A stretch of DNA of 64,000 nucleotides from the NCBI RefSeq assembly GCF_039537405.1, contig NZ_BAABAL010000018.1:496001-560000 (forward strand), written 5' to 3'. The translations under genes were made by a program, and so were the position numbers. This DNA comes from Allokutzneria multivorans (GTDB lineage: Bacteria; Actinomycetota; Actinomycetes; Mycobacteriales; Pseudonocardiaceae). Positions 1-7,916 of this stretch are shown here, piece after piece (within the stretch, counting starts at the first letter, position 1; each line of letters starts with the position of its first letter). The notes under the pieces are model-generated. The model was not told where the DNA came from and searched no databases. It saw only the letters and a program-made list of their open reading frames with translations.

Positions 1-373
1 GCGCCAGCACCGCCGCCACGACGGCGAACGGGATTCCGGACAGGAAGATCCACAACGGCATGCCGGCGCCGGTGGTGAAGATCAGCGGTCGAAGGGCGAA
101 GAGCGCGACGGCGCCGACACCCTCGACCAGAACCGCCCACCACACCCGACGATCAGGGTCGGCGGTCATGGCCGTCGCCGACGAGGTCATCGCGCCGACG
201 CCGACCAGCAGGGCCATGCCACCCACGAGCACGACCACCGCCATCAGCACGAGTCCGGCCACGCCCCCGGCGAAGGCGGCCCACACGATTCCGGGCAGGC
301 CGACCGACGCGCCTGCCGACGCGACGAGCCACACGGCGCCCACTTGAGCGGCGATCCTCGTGCTTGACCTCAT
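1..373 (-). CDS. Partial integral membrane protein (3' end outside window)
   Basis: An open frame reads leftwards from ATG at 373 off the start of the window, so only the first 124 codons are visible. It begins MRSSTRIAAQVGAVW and holds about four hydrophobic segments (around residues 8-32, 34-60, 78-97 and 102-124) with short polar turns such as TADPDRR. The pattern is that of a small polytopic inner-membrane protein. No catalytic motif is seen and no family is recognised. The frame ends only 12 bp before the stop end of the next minus-strand gene (385-1131), so the two may be co-transcribed. The plus-strand frame over the same bases has no membrane or domain pattern and is taken as its shadow. 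Confidence 0.6.
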   Translation of the reverse strand, partial: MRSSTRIAAQVGAVWLVASAGASVGLPGIVWAAFAGGVAGLVLMAVVVLVGGMALLVGVGAMTSSATAMTADPDRRVWWAVLVEGVGAVALFALRPLIFTTGAGMPLWIFLSGIPFAVVAAVLA

Positions 374-384
374 GTCCGCACACG

Positions 385-1131
385 CTACGAGCGGTCACCG
401 TTGGAGCTGTCGCCGGGGGCGAGGGACTCCTCCAAGATCGCGTTGAGCTTGCGCGCGGCTTCGATGGCGCCGACGAGGTCCTCCTGGCTGACGGGGCGGC
501 CATGCGCGACGCTGTTGCGGACCGCCCGAACGGTCTGGATCTCGTCGTCGAACACCCGCGCGAAGTGCCGCACCACCTCCGGCCTGACGAGCCCGGGGTC
601 GAGCCCGTCCCGCAGCCGCTCCCATTCGAAGATCAGCGTGGTCACGTTCGCGGCGTAGTCCTGAGGCGGCGTCGAAAGCAGCTGCCGGACAGGTTCCTGC
701 GTGACGAAGCCGCGCTTGCCCTCGATCTGGTCGGGCAGCCGCGATGCGGGCACGGCCGCGTAGAAGTTCGTCGTGTGCGTGATGCTCTGCGCGTTCTGCA
801 CAGCCACCGCGGCCTCAAGGGCCTCCTGCTTGGCGTTGGTCGCCCGCAACTCGGCCTTCTGGGCCTTCAGCTCGCGCTTGAGGGTCACCAGGTTCGCGAC
901 GCTCAGCTCACTCACGTCGGGCAGCAACAGCATCAGCGCGAGCAGCACCGGGGGCAGCAGATCCGTTGCGCCCCAAGGGTTGCACGTGGCCAGGCCGATG
1001 AACGGGGTGCCGCCGGCGCTGACGCGGCAGATCTGCGTCGTGTCCCACCAGTAGCTGCTGACGGCCGCCGCGACGGCGACGAGCACGATGAGACCGGCAA
1101 GTGTTCGGCGGAGTACGACCACGCGCGCCAC
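385..1131 (-). CDS. Membrane-anchored protein with coiled coil and HEPN-like RNxxxH motif
   Basis: A 248-residue protein. Residues 10-28 (LAGLIVLVAVAAAVSSYWW) and about 58-70 (LLPPVLLALMLLL) are membrane segments separated by a short external loop with two Cys. Residues 80-112 are a charged, Ala/Leu/Glu-rich helix compatible with a coiled coil. The C-terminal part is helical and contains VRAVRNSVAHGRPV, in which R-N-S-V-A-H fits the Rx4-6H motif of HEPN nuclease domains; it is followed by a further helix rich in Glu and Arg. HEPN domains act as RNases in many conflict systems, but no partner nucleotidyltransferase or antitoxin lies beside it. Function is inferred from one motif only and could equally be structural. 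Confidence 0.6.
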   Translation of the reverse strand: MARVVVLRRTLAGLIVLVAVAAAVSSYWWDTTQICRVSAGGTPFIGLATCNPWGATDLLPPVLLALMLLLPDVSELSVANLVTLKRELKAQKAELRATNAKQEALEAAVAVQNAQSITHTTNFYAAVPASRLPDQIEGKRGFVTQEPVRQLLSTPPQDYAANVTTLIFEWERLRDGLDPGLVRPEVVRHFARVFDDEIQTVRAVRNSVAHGRPVSQEDLVGAIEAARKLNAILEESLAPGDSSNGDRS

Positions 1132-1220
1132 GTCCTCGGGTCGGATCGGGTGATACCCGGGGTATCGCCGGTCCAGGACCTCGGTGTGACGGGGGTGATC
1201 CTTCCGCTACCGAAACGCGC

Positions 1221-1535
1221 TCAGCCCGGCACGTGCGCGTCGCGCCAGGCCCGCACGACGTCCCCGTTGTCGGTGAGGTCGTAGGGCGCGGAGGCGTCCA
1301 GCTCGGCGAAGACGATCACCTTGCCGGTCGTCGGGTCCACGCTGAACTCGAACCACTCCGGCGCCGGGCAGAACTCGTCGGGCGCGTCGGGGTTGTGCGC
1401 GAGGGGGAAACCGGCGAACACCAGCTCCTCGAACAGACTGCCCGCCGGCCACTGCCGCACGGTCTGCCCGTCCCAGGTCTGCTGCGTCACGTCGCCGACA
1501 GTCACCAGGAAGTGCTCCCACACCAGATGGTCCAC
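1221..1535 (-). CDS. Small hypothetical protein
   Basis: A 104-residue protein beginning at GTG 1535 (VDHLVWEHFLVTV), chosen because the longer frame to 1634 would run into the divergent DUF2236 gene and its extra residues are Arg/Pro-rich and not protein-like. It is acidic and aromatic, has no signal peptide or membrane segment, and contains a beta-strand-rich middle (PEWFEFSVDPTTGKVIVFAELD). I do not recognise the family. It stands alone, with the HEPN-like gene 89 bp downstream on the same strand. Confidence 0.5.
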   Translation of the reverse strand: MDHLVWEHFLVTVGDVTQQTWDGQTVRQWPAGSLFEELVFAGFPLAHNPDAPDEFCPAPEWFEFSVDPTTGKVIVFAELDASAPYDLTDNGDVVRAWRDAHVPG

Positions 1536-1660
1536 CCCCGCATTATCCCCACGGCACCGACGCCAACGCGAAAGGCGCTCGGGAGAGACGTCCTGTGACC
1601 GAACCGTGGCCGGGGCACGACCCCGGGCCAGCATGCTGGTGCCCGCGGGAAGGGGTGGGG

Positions 1661-2506
1661 ATGGCGATCGGGCTGAACGCCGTGCGGCAGCGGGTGGGGG
1701 CGAGCGTCTTCGAGCGCGTCGCCGGTCCCGACGGCCCGGCGAACCGCGACCTCATCGACGCGACGCCGGGTCCCAGGTGGTTCGCCGAGGACAGCGCGAT
1801 CCGGCGGGTGCACTCCGACGCGTCGATGTTCGTCGGCGGACTGCGCGCGCTGCTGTTGCAGTCCTTGCACCCGTTGGCGATGGCGGCGGTCGCGGGGCAC
1901 TCCGGCTATCGCTCGGACCCGTGGGGCCGCTTGCAGCGCACGAGCACCTTCTTGGCCATGACGACCTTCGGCACCGTCCAGCACGCCGAAGAGGCGATCA
2001 CCCACGTGCGCGCGGTGCACGAGCGCATCCGAGGCACCGCGCCGGACGGCCGCGAGTACCGGGCCAGCGACCCGCACCTGCTCGGCTGGGTGCACGCGGC
2101 GGAGGTCGACAGCTTCCTCCGCTGCTACCAGCGCTACGGCCGGGAACCGCTCAGCCCGGCGGATGCCGACTCCTACGTCGCTGACACCTCGCGGATCGCC
2201 GAGGGGCTCGGCGTCCTGGACCCGCCGCGCTCCGTCGCGCAGCTGGCGACCGTGCTCGACGAGTACCGCCCCGAGCTGCGCGGCACGACGCAGGCCCGAG
2301 ACACCGCGCGCTTCCTCCTCTTCAAGCCTCCCCTGCCGTTGCTGGCACGAGCCCCTTACGCCGCTTTGGCTTCAGCCGCCGTGGCCGCGCTACCGTCGTG
2401 GACGCGGTGGCCGCTGCGCCTGCCGTACTTCCCGCCCGTGGAGCGCACCGCCGTCCACCTCGCAGGCCACGGCATCGTCAGCCTCCTCCGCTGGGCGATG
2501 ACCTAG
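1661..2506 (+). CDS. DUF2236 / MpaB-Lcp family oxygenase
   Basis: A 281-residue protein of the DUF2236 family, which includes the haem-dependent rubber oxygenase Lcp and fungal MpaB. The family core is clear: FVGGLRALLLQSLHPLAMA, HSGYRSDPWGRLQRT, and the helix LLGWVHAAEVDSFL with the conserved His, then AQ/YRPEL and a helical C-terminus. There is no signal peptide, so unlike Lcp it should act in the cytosol. The start at ATG 1661 is preferred because GGAAGGGGTGGGG precedes it and the N-terminus then matches family length; GTG 1595 with GGGAGAG upstream is an alternative adding 22 residues. Substrate unknown. Confidence 0.82.
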   Translation: MAIGLNAVRQRVGASVFERVAGPDGPANRDLIDATPGPRWFAEDSAIRRVHSDASMFVGGLRALLLQSLHPLAMAAVAGHSGYRSDPWGRLQRTSTFLAMTTFGTVQHAEEAITHVRAVHERIRGTAPDGREYRASDPHLLGWVHAAEVDSFLRCYQRYGREPLSPADADSYVADTSRIAEGLGVLDPPRSVAQLATVLDEYRPELRGTTQARDTARFLLFKPPLPLLARAPYAALASAAVAALPSWTRWPLRLPYFPPVERTAVHLAGHGIVSLLRWAMT

Positions 2507-2525
2507 CCCCACGCCCCGTTGACGT

Positions 2526-2574
2526 ACCCAATGTGGCATTTGTTGCGTCAGACGTAACCAATGCCACATTGGGT
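2526..2574. terminator. Long hairpin between convergent genes
   Basis: Perfect 15-bp arms ACCCAATGTGGCATT (2526-2540) and AATGCCACATTGGGT (2560-2574) surround a second inner inverted repeat (GTTGCGTC / GACGTAAC, one mismatch), giving an almost continuous 24-bp stem. It sits 20 bp after the stop at 2506 and 66 bp after the stop of the minus-strand glycosyltransferase at 2641. A bidirectional terminator is the simplest reading; there is no T-run, as is common in actinomycetes. Confidence 0.7.
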
Positions 2575-2640
2575 CGTTCAGTCCGCGCTGAGGAGGTGGA
2601 GAAGGTTGAGGAGTGGTGTTCGCGGGGGCCATGCGGACGG

Positions 2641-4437
2641 TCAGCGGCAGTCGTAGAGGGTGCTGGTGGTGCCGCCGTACTCCGCGTGCGGCACGACCGT
2701 GCAGTTGGCGCGCACCCATGCCATGCGCGAAGCGGCCTCGCCTCCGCGCCCCGGCATCGGGCTGCCGAGGACGAAGCGCAGTTCGCCGCGCCGCACCCAT
2801 CCGGCCAGCTCCGACGTGGTCGGCGCGGGGTCGGCGCCCATGAAGCCGCCGAAGCCGACGACCACTCGTGAGCTGTTGAGCACGAAGTTCGACGCCATGA
2901 TCGCCCCGCCGTCCACCGCGAGGCTGATCCGCGCGCCGCCGGAGCGCGCGCTCGCGTGGTCGAGGACTTTGCGCTGCTCCTCGGTGAGATCGCCCTTGTT
3001 GGTCCAGTTGCCGCCACCCACCTCCGGCCGCATCAGCTCGTGGAGGTCCACAGTGGACTGCGGGCCGGCCGAAGGGAGGCTGGCGTTGGCCGGGGGCGGC
3101 CCGAACGCGGCGGAGGCCGACCACACCGCGGGCGCGAGCAGCAACGCCGTGACGCCGACGAGCGCGGTGGCGCGCTTGCCGACGAAGAACGTCGCGACCG
3201 CGAGCACAGCCACCACCGGGCCGACCCACGCGTTCCACTCAGGAGTGCGGTAGACGACCACGAGCGCCCACGCCGCGGTGATCACCGCAAGAACGGGAAT
3301 GCCGAAGCGAACGCGTTGCGCCGCAACGACTCCAGCGCCGATCAGGGCAGCGATCGGCGGGGCGAGCGCGGTCGTGTAGTAGGAGTGGAAGATCCCTCCG
3401 GCGAAGCTGAACACCAAGCCGTTGACCAACAGCCAACCACCCCAGAGCACCCAGCCCGCCCGCTGGTGGGCCGGAAGCCGCAGGCGCGCAGCAGCAACGC
3501 CGACGAGGATGACCAGAGCCGCCGGGAGCAGCCAGCTGATCTGGCCGCCCATGGACTCGTTGAACATGCGGCCGAGCCCGGGATCGCCGCCCATCATCAT
3601 GTTGCGCAAGGCCTTGGGCATCTCCTGGCCACCGGGAAAGCCCTCAGGACCGCCGCCGCCCATGCCGAGGATGCGCGCCAAGCCGTTGTAGCCGATCACC
3701 AGGTCCAACGCGGTGCCGTTGGTGCTGCCGCCGATGTAGGGCTTCTCCCCCGGCCACAGATCGACCAGCGCCACCCACCACAACGAGCTGGCCAGCAGCA
3801 CACCGCCCGCCGCCAGCGTGTCGGTGATCCGCCTGCGCCACGGCGCCGTCGACCCGGCGAGGTAGGCCGCGACCAGCGCGGGCACGACGATCCACGCCGC
3901 GAGCATCTTGGTGTTGAACCCGCAGCCCACGAAGAAAGCGGCCAGCAGCAACCACTTCGTCGCCGAGCCCGAGGTGATGTCCGGCTGGACCGCGCGGGTG
4001 ATGGCGTAGGCGGCCCCGACGAGGAACAGCACGAGCAGCGTGTCCGGGTTGTTGTCGCGGTCGATCACCACCGTGATCGGCGTCAGCGCGAGCACGAGCG
4101 CGGCCAGCAGCGCGGCGTTCTCCCCCGCCCAGATCCGCACGGTGCGGTGCAGCAGGAACACCGCCGCCACACCGAAGATCGCCTGCGGCAGCAACACCGA
4201 CCACCCGTGCAGCCCGAAGATCCACGTCGAGATCACCTGCGGCCACAACGAGAACGGGGGCTTGTCGACGGTGACGACACCAGCCTGGTCGAAGGCGCCG
4301 AAGAGGAAGTTGACGAAGCCACTGGACATCGACCTCACGGCGGCCGTGTAGTAGCTGTTGCCCCATCCCCACGCCCACAGCCCCCATGCGTGCAGCACGG
4401 CGGCGAGCGCCAGGATCGCGGGAAGCCTGAACCTCAT
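2641..4437 (-). CDS. GT39/ArnT-like polyprenyl-phosphate-dependent glycosyltransferase
   Basis: A 598-residue integral membrane protein starting MRFRLPAILALAAVLHAWG at ATG 4437, which overlaps the stop of the upstream GT2 gene (ATGA, 4434-4437). About eleven to thirteen hydrophobic helices occupy the first 430 residues. The first external loop carries the GT-C signature (YYTAAVRSMSSG, then VVTVDKPPFSLWPQ with the D-K-P-P motif) and RDNNPDTLL follows. The last 150 residues are a soluble extracytoplasmic domain. Such enzymes move a sugar from a lipid carrier onto an outer acceptor. The coupled GT2-GtrA protein should make and help flip that carrier, so the two form an envelope-modification operon. 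Confidence 0.88.
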   Translation of the reverse strand: MRFRLPAILALAAVLHAWGLWAWGWGNSYYTAAVRSMSSGFVNFLFGAFDQAGVVTVDKPPFSLWPQVISTWIFGLHGWSVLLPQAIFGVAAVFLLHRTVRIWAGENAALLAALVLALTPITVVIDRDNNPDTLLVLFLVGAAYAITRAVQPDITSGSATKWLLLAAFFVGCGFNTKMLAAWIVVPALVAAYLAGSTAPWRRRITDTLAAGGVLLASSLWWVALVDLWPGEKPYIGGSTNGTALDLVIGYNGLARILGMGGGGPEGFPGGQEMPKALRNMMMGGDPGLGRMFNESMGGQISWLLPAALVILVGVAAARLRLPAHQRAGWVLWGGWLLVNGLVFSFAGGIFHSYYTTALAPPIAALIGAGVVAAQRVRFGIPVLAVITAAWALVVVYRTPEWNAWVGPVVAVLAVATFFVGKRATALVGVTALLLAPAVWSASAAFGPPPANASLPSAGPQSTVDLHELMRPEVGGGNWTNKGDLTEEQRKVLDHASARSGGARISLAVDGGAIMASNFVLNSSRVVVGFGGFMGADPAPTTSELAGWVRRGELRFVLGSPMPGRGGEAASRMAWVRANCTVVPHAEYGGTTSTLYDCR

Positions 4438-5687
4438 CGAGCGGAGTCCTTTCCACGGCCGGGACGGAAGACCCAGTTCCGGTAGAGCACGAACCGCAGC
4501 AGGGTGGCCGCGGCGTTGGCGAGGCAGAGCACGAGCAGTTCGACCGCCGTACCGCCGCCGAGCGCGAGCTTTTCCAGCAGCCACAACGATCCTGACGTCA
4601 GCCCGAGCCCGAGCGCGAAGACCACCAGGCCCTCGAACTGCGCGCGCATCCGTCCTTCCTGACCGCGCACACCGAAGGTGAAGAAGCGGTTCGCGGCGGT
4701 GTTGCCGACCGCGCACAGCAGCAACGACACCGCGTTCGCGGAGAACGCGCCCATCATGGGCCGCAGCAACGCGTAGAGCGCCAGGTAGACCACTGTGGAC
4801 ACGACGCCGATGGCCGCGAAGCGCACCAGCTGCGCGCTCATCCCCTTCGGCACTCCGGGATGCTCATCGGCGAGCGCGGAGCGCAGTGTGGTCGGCAGCT
4901 GAGCCCGCATCGTCGCGGAGGCCAGCGTCCTGGTCAGCCTGGCGACTCCGCGCAGGTCCGCGACGGCCGTCGCGAGCACGTCGACCCGGCTGTCGGGGTC
5001 GTCCACCCAGTCCACCGGAACCTCGTGGATGCGCAGCCCGGAGCGCTCGGCGAGCACGAGCAGCTCGGTGTCGAAGAACCAGCCGGTGTCCTCCACCAAC
5101 GGCAGCAGGCGCTCGGCCACATCCTTGCGCACGGCCTTGAAACCGCACTGCGCATCGGAAAAGCGCGCACGCAACGTGCCGCGCAGGATCAGGTTGTAGC
5201 AGCGGGAGATGAACTCGCGCTTCGGTCCGCGCACCACACGCGCGCCGCGCGCCAGGCGGGAGCCGATCGCCACGTCGGAGTGTCCCGACACCAACGGCGC
5301 GATCAGCGGGAGCAGCGCGGCGAGGTCGGTGGAGAGGTCGACGTCCATGTACGCCAACACTTCCGCGTCACTGCTCGTCCACACCGCGTTCAGCGCGCGC
5401 CCGCGCCCCTTGGCCTCAAGGCGCACCGCGCTGACCCCGGGCAGTTCCTCGACCAACTGCGCGGCGAGCGCCCAGGTGCCGTCCGTGCTGGCGTTGTCGG
5501 CGATGGTGATCCGCCAGCCGAACGGGAACGCCTCGCCCAGGAACGCGTGCAGCCTGCGCACGCTCGGGCCGAGGTCCTGTTCCTCGTTGTGGACGGGCAC
5601 GACGACGTCGACGGTGGGCGGTGGCAGCGTGGGCGGCGGGCCGAGCCGCTCGGCGATCTCCCCGGCCGGGGCCTGCGTGGAAGTCAT
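4434..5687 (-). CDS. GT2 dolichol-phosphate-mannose-synthase-like protein fused to GtrA domain
   Basis: A 417-residue protein with an N-terminal GT2 domain (about residues 25-255) showing VDVVVPVHNEEQDL, the ADNASTDGT loop, a DVDLSTD metal site and the QCGFKA/DTELL motifs of polyprenyl-phosphate sugar synthases. Four transmembrane helices follow (about 285-405), beginning QLVRFAAIGVVSTVVYLALY, the signature of the GtrA family linked to lipid-sugar flipping. It is the first gene of an operon with the GT39 enzyme, with a 4-bp overlap. Its upstream region holds three CTGGG boxes at exact 11-bp spacing that also occur before the response regulator gene, so control by the adjacent two-component system is inferred. 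Confidence 0.88.
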   Translation of the reverse strand: MTSTQAPAGEIAERLGPPPTLPPPTVDVVVPVHNEEQDLGPSVRRLHAFLGEAFPFGWRITIADNASTDGTWALAAQLVEELPGVSAVRLEAKGRGRALNAVWTSSDAEVLAYMDVDLSTDLAALLPLIAPLVSGHSDVAIGSRLARGARVVRGPKREFISRCYNLILRGTLRARFSDAQCGFKAVRKDVAERLLPLVEDTGWFFDTELLVLAERSGLRIHEVPVDWVDDPDSRVDVLATAVADLRGVARLTRTLASATMRAQLPTTLRSALADEHPGVPKGMSAQLVRFAAIGVVSTVVYLALYALLRPMMGAFSANAVSLLLCAVGNTAANRFFTFGVRGQEGRMRAQFEGLVVFALGLGLTSGSLWLLEKLALGGGTAVELLVLCLANAAATLLRFVLYRNWVFRPGRGKDSAR

Positions 5688-5720
5688 GATCGTTACGGTC
5701 GCGGTGGATCATCAACCGTT

Positions 5721-5749
5721 CCTGGGCCGAGTCTGGGAGCGGCCTGGGA
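5721..5749. promoter_or_regulatory. Three 11-bp-spaced CTGGGA boxes upstream of GT operon
   Basis: CCTGGGC (5721), TCTGGGA (5732) and CCTGGGA (5743) lie at an exact 11-bp period, on the plus strand, between the histidine kinase stop (5751) and the GT2 start (5687). One-turn direct repeats are the normal target layout for OmpR/PhoB-type regulators. The same box and period occur upstream of the response regulator gene (7863-7891) in the same orientation relative to the gene. Confidence 0.6.
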
Positions 5750-5750
5750 A

Positions 5751-7130
5751 TCAGGGTTCACCGGAAAGGACCAGCCGGAAGGTCGCTCCCCCGCCCGGGG
5801 TGTCCAGCACGCCGATCCGCCCGCCGTGCGCGCGCACCACGGCCGCGACGATCGACAGCCCGAGCCCCGCGCCGCCGCTGTCGCGCTCCCGCCCCGCCGC
5901 GACCCGGAAGAACCGGTCGAACACCTGCTCGTGGTGCTCAGCGGGAATACCGGGCCCGTGGTCCACGACGTCGATCGTGACCTCCTCGCCCGAGCGCGTC
6001 AGCACCACCTCGACGGGCGTGCCGGGCGGTGTGTGCGTGAGGGCGTTGCGCAGCAGGTTGGCCAGCACCTGGCGCAGCTGGTCGGCGTCCGCGTCGACCA
6101 GCACGGGAGCCTCCCCCGGCCCGGTGATCACCCGCCCCGGCTCGTGCGCGCTCGCGTCGAGCACCGCGTCCCGGCACAGCGCGGCCACGTCGATCTCCGC
6201 GCGCCTCGGCGGCCGTCCCTCGTCGAGCCGGGCCAGCACCAGCAGGTCCTCCACCAGGCGCGTCATCCGCGAGGACTCGCCCTCGATCCGCCGCATCACC
6301 GTGCGCAGGTCCTCCGGGTCGGCGGCGGCTCCGCGGTGGAACATCTGCGCGTAACCCAGGATCGAGGTCAGCGGGGTGCGCAGTTCGTGGCTGGCGTCGG
6401 CGACGAAGGTGCGTAGCCGCTGCTCGGAGCGCGACCGCTGCGCGAAGGCGTCCTCGATGCGGCCGAGCATCGTGTTCAGCGCGAGGCCGAGTCTGCCGAC
6501 CTCGGTGGTCTTGTCGACGTAGGCGATGCGCCGGTGGTACTCGCCGGAGGCGATGGCGGTCGCGGTCGCCTCCATCTCGTCCAACGGCCGCAAACCGATG
6601 CGCACCAAGGACAACGCGAAGACCAGCAGCGCCAGCAGCACGGCCGCGGTGATCACCACGACGAGCACGAACAGCCGGTCCAGCGTCGCGTCGACCTCGG
6701 TCAGCGGCATCGCGACGTAGAGCGTGCCTTCGAGCCCCTGCAACGCCTCGTAGGCGGCGATCCGGTACCGCACGCCCGCGTAGCCCTCGACGGACTTGGC
6801 CTGGCCGATCGCCGGGAGGTCGGCGAGCACCGGCTTGTCCACTGTGGACACTCCGGTGCCGAACCGCGTTTCCGGCCCGAACCGGCCGTCCGGACCGCGC
6901 AGCACGCCGTACACGTTGACCAGCGTGTGCTGGACCCCGCGCGGCGGCTCCTTGATCGGCTCGCCCGCGAGCTTCGCGCCGATCGGCAGACGCACGAGGT
7001 TCAGCTGCTCGTCGGTGCGCTGCAACAGGAACGACCGCATCGAGGTGAAGGTCAGCGCGGCGACGGCGGTCAGGGCGACGGCCGAGAGCAACACCGTCAG
7101 CAGCACCATCCTGCGGCGCAGCCCTGTCAC
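5751..7130 (-). CDS. Sensor histidine kinase (HAMP-HisKA-HATPase)
   Basis: A 459-residue membrane kinase. One transmembrane helix is at residues 8-29, an extracytoplasmic sensor at 30-152, and a second helix at 153-175. HAMP follows (about 176-232), then the dimerisation helix with phospho-acceptor His248 in ADASHELRTPL, and an ATPase domain with DQLRQVLANLLRNAL (N box), DHGPGIP (G1) and GAGLGLSIV (G2). It is the partner of the response regulator directly upstream (stop at 7144). A 17-bp tandem duplication separates the two genes. The extracytoplasmic ligand cannot be read. Location next to the GT2/GT39 operon suggests it senses envelope stress. Confidence 0.92.
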   Translation of the reverse strand: MTGLRRRMVLLTVLLSAVALTAVAALTFTSMRSFLLQRTDEQLNLVRLPIGAKLAGEPIKEPPRGVQHTLVNVYGVLRGPDGRFGPETRFGTGVSTVDKPVLADLPAIGQAKSVEGYAGVRYRIAAYEALQGLEGTLYVAMPLTEVDATLDRLFVLVVVITAAVLLALLVFALSLVRIGLRPLDEMEATATAIASGEYHRRIAYVDKTTEVGRLGLALNTMLGRIEDAFAQRSRSEQRLRTFVADASHELRTPLTSILGYAQMFHRGAAADPEDLRTVMRRIEGESSRMTRLVEDLLVLARLDEGRPPRRAEIDVAALCRDAVLDASAHEPGRVITGPGEAPVLVDADADQLRQVLANLLRNALTHTPPGTPVEVVLTRSGEEVTIDVVDHGPGIPAEHHEQVFDRFFRVAAGRERDSGGAGLGLSIVAAVVRAHGGRIGVLDTPGGGATFRLVLSGEP

Positions 7131-7154
7131 CTGAACAGCCCTGTCACCTGGGCA
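7121..7154. repeat. 17-bp tandem duplication at the RR/HK junction
   Basis: GCCCTGTCACCTGAACA (7121-7137) is followed directly by GCCCTGTCACCTGGGCA (7138-7154), with 15 of 17 identical. Each unit contains GTGA on the minus strand; the upstream unit supplies the regulator stop and the downstream unit the kinase start. Removing one unit would give a GTGA stop/start overlap. Confidence 0.85.
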
Positions 7155-7845
7155 GCCGCATCACGTACCCGACGCCGCGCACGGTGTGGATCAGCCGGGG
7201 CCCGTCGTCGAGCTTGCGCCGCAGGTAGGACACGTAGGTCTCCAGGTTTCCGGCTTCCCCGGCGAAGTCCTGGCCCCACACGTGGTCCAGGAGCTGCTGC
7301 CGGGTCAGCACGACGCGCGCGTTCACCACGAAGTAGTGCAGCAGCCGGTACTCCGTGTCCGTCAGCTCGACGAACCGCCCAGCGCGGTGCACCTCGCGGG
7401 TGCGCGGATCGATCTCCACGTCCGCGAAGACCAGCCGCTCAGCCGCTGCGGCAGCTCCCGTGCGCCGCAGAACGGCCCGCACCCGCGCGACCAGCTCCCC
7501 CACCGAGAACGGCTTGGTGAGGTAGTCGTCCCCGCCGAGGGTGAGGCCCCGGATCTTGTCCTCGTCGGAGTCGCGCGCCGTCAGGAACAGCACAGGGACC
7601 CCGCCCTGCCGCGCGTGCAGTTTCGGCGCGAGCGAGAACCCGTCGCCGTCCGGCAGCATCACGTCGAGGACCACCACGTGCGGGGTGAACCGGTCGGCCA
7701 CGGTCAGCGCCTCGGCGACGCTGGCCGCGCAGACGACGTCGAAGCCCTCGTAGCGCAGCGCCATCGACACGAGCTCGGTGATCGCCTGTTCGTCGTCAAC
7801 GACGAGGACCCTGGTCGCCGGTCGAGCTGTTCCGATCATGCTCAC
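7144..7845 (-). CDS. OmpR/PhoB-family response regulator
   Basis: A 233-residue regulator. The receiver domain (residues 11-125) has the acidic pair in VVDDEQ, phospho-acceptor Asp61 in VVLDVMLP, the switch Thr in LTARDSD and Lys in LTKPFSV. The winged helix (about 140-231) ends with the usual TVRGVGYVM. It precedes its cognate kinase in the same operon. Two perfect GCTGGGA boxes and a weaker third at 11-bp spacing lie upstream, suggesting autoregulation and common control with the GT2/GT39 operon. Confidence 0.93.
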   Translation of the reverse strand: MSMIGTARPATRVLVVDDEQAITELVSMALRYEGFDVVCAASVAEALTVADRFTPHVVVLDVMLPDGDGFSLAPKLHARQGGVPVLFLTARDSDEDKIRGLTLGGDDYLTKPFSVGELVARVRAVLRRTGAAAAAERLVFADVEIDPRTREVHRAGRFVELTDTEYRLLHYFVVNARVVLTRQQLLDHVWGQDFAGEAGNLETYVSYLRRKLDDGPRLIHTVRGVGYVMRLPR

Positions 7846-7862
7846 GCATCCTTCCCGGCATT

Positions 7863-7891
7863 GCTGGGAGAACGCTGGGAACCCGCTGAGC
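7863..7891. promoter_or_regulatory. 11-bp direct repeats upstream of response regulator
   Basis: GCTGGGA at 7863-7869 and 7874-7880 and a degenerate GCTGAGC at 7885-7891 keep an 11-bp period. They lie 18-46 bp upstream of the regulator start at 7845. This matches the repeats at 5721-5749 and is the expected format of an OmpR-type operator. Confidence 0.6.
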
Positions 7892-7916
7892 AGCCCGAAG
7901 GGTCCACGCGACCGGT

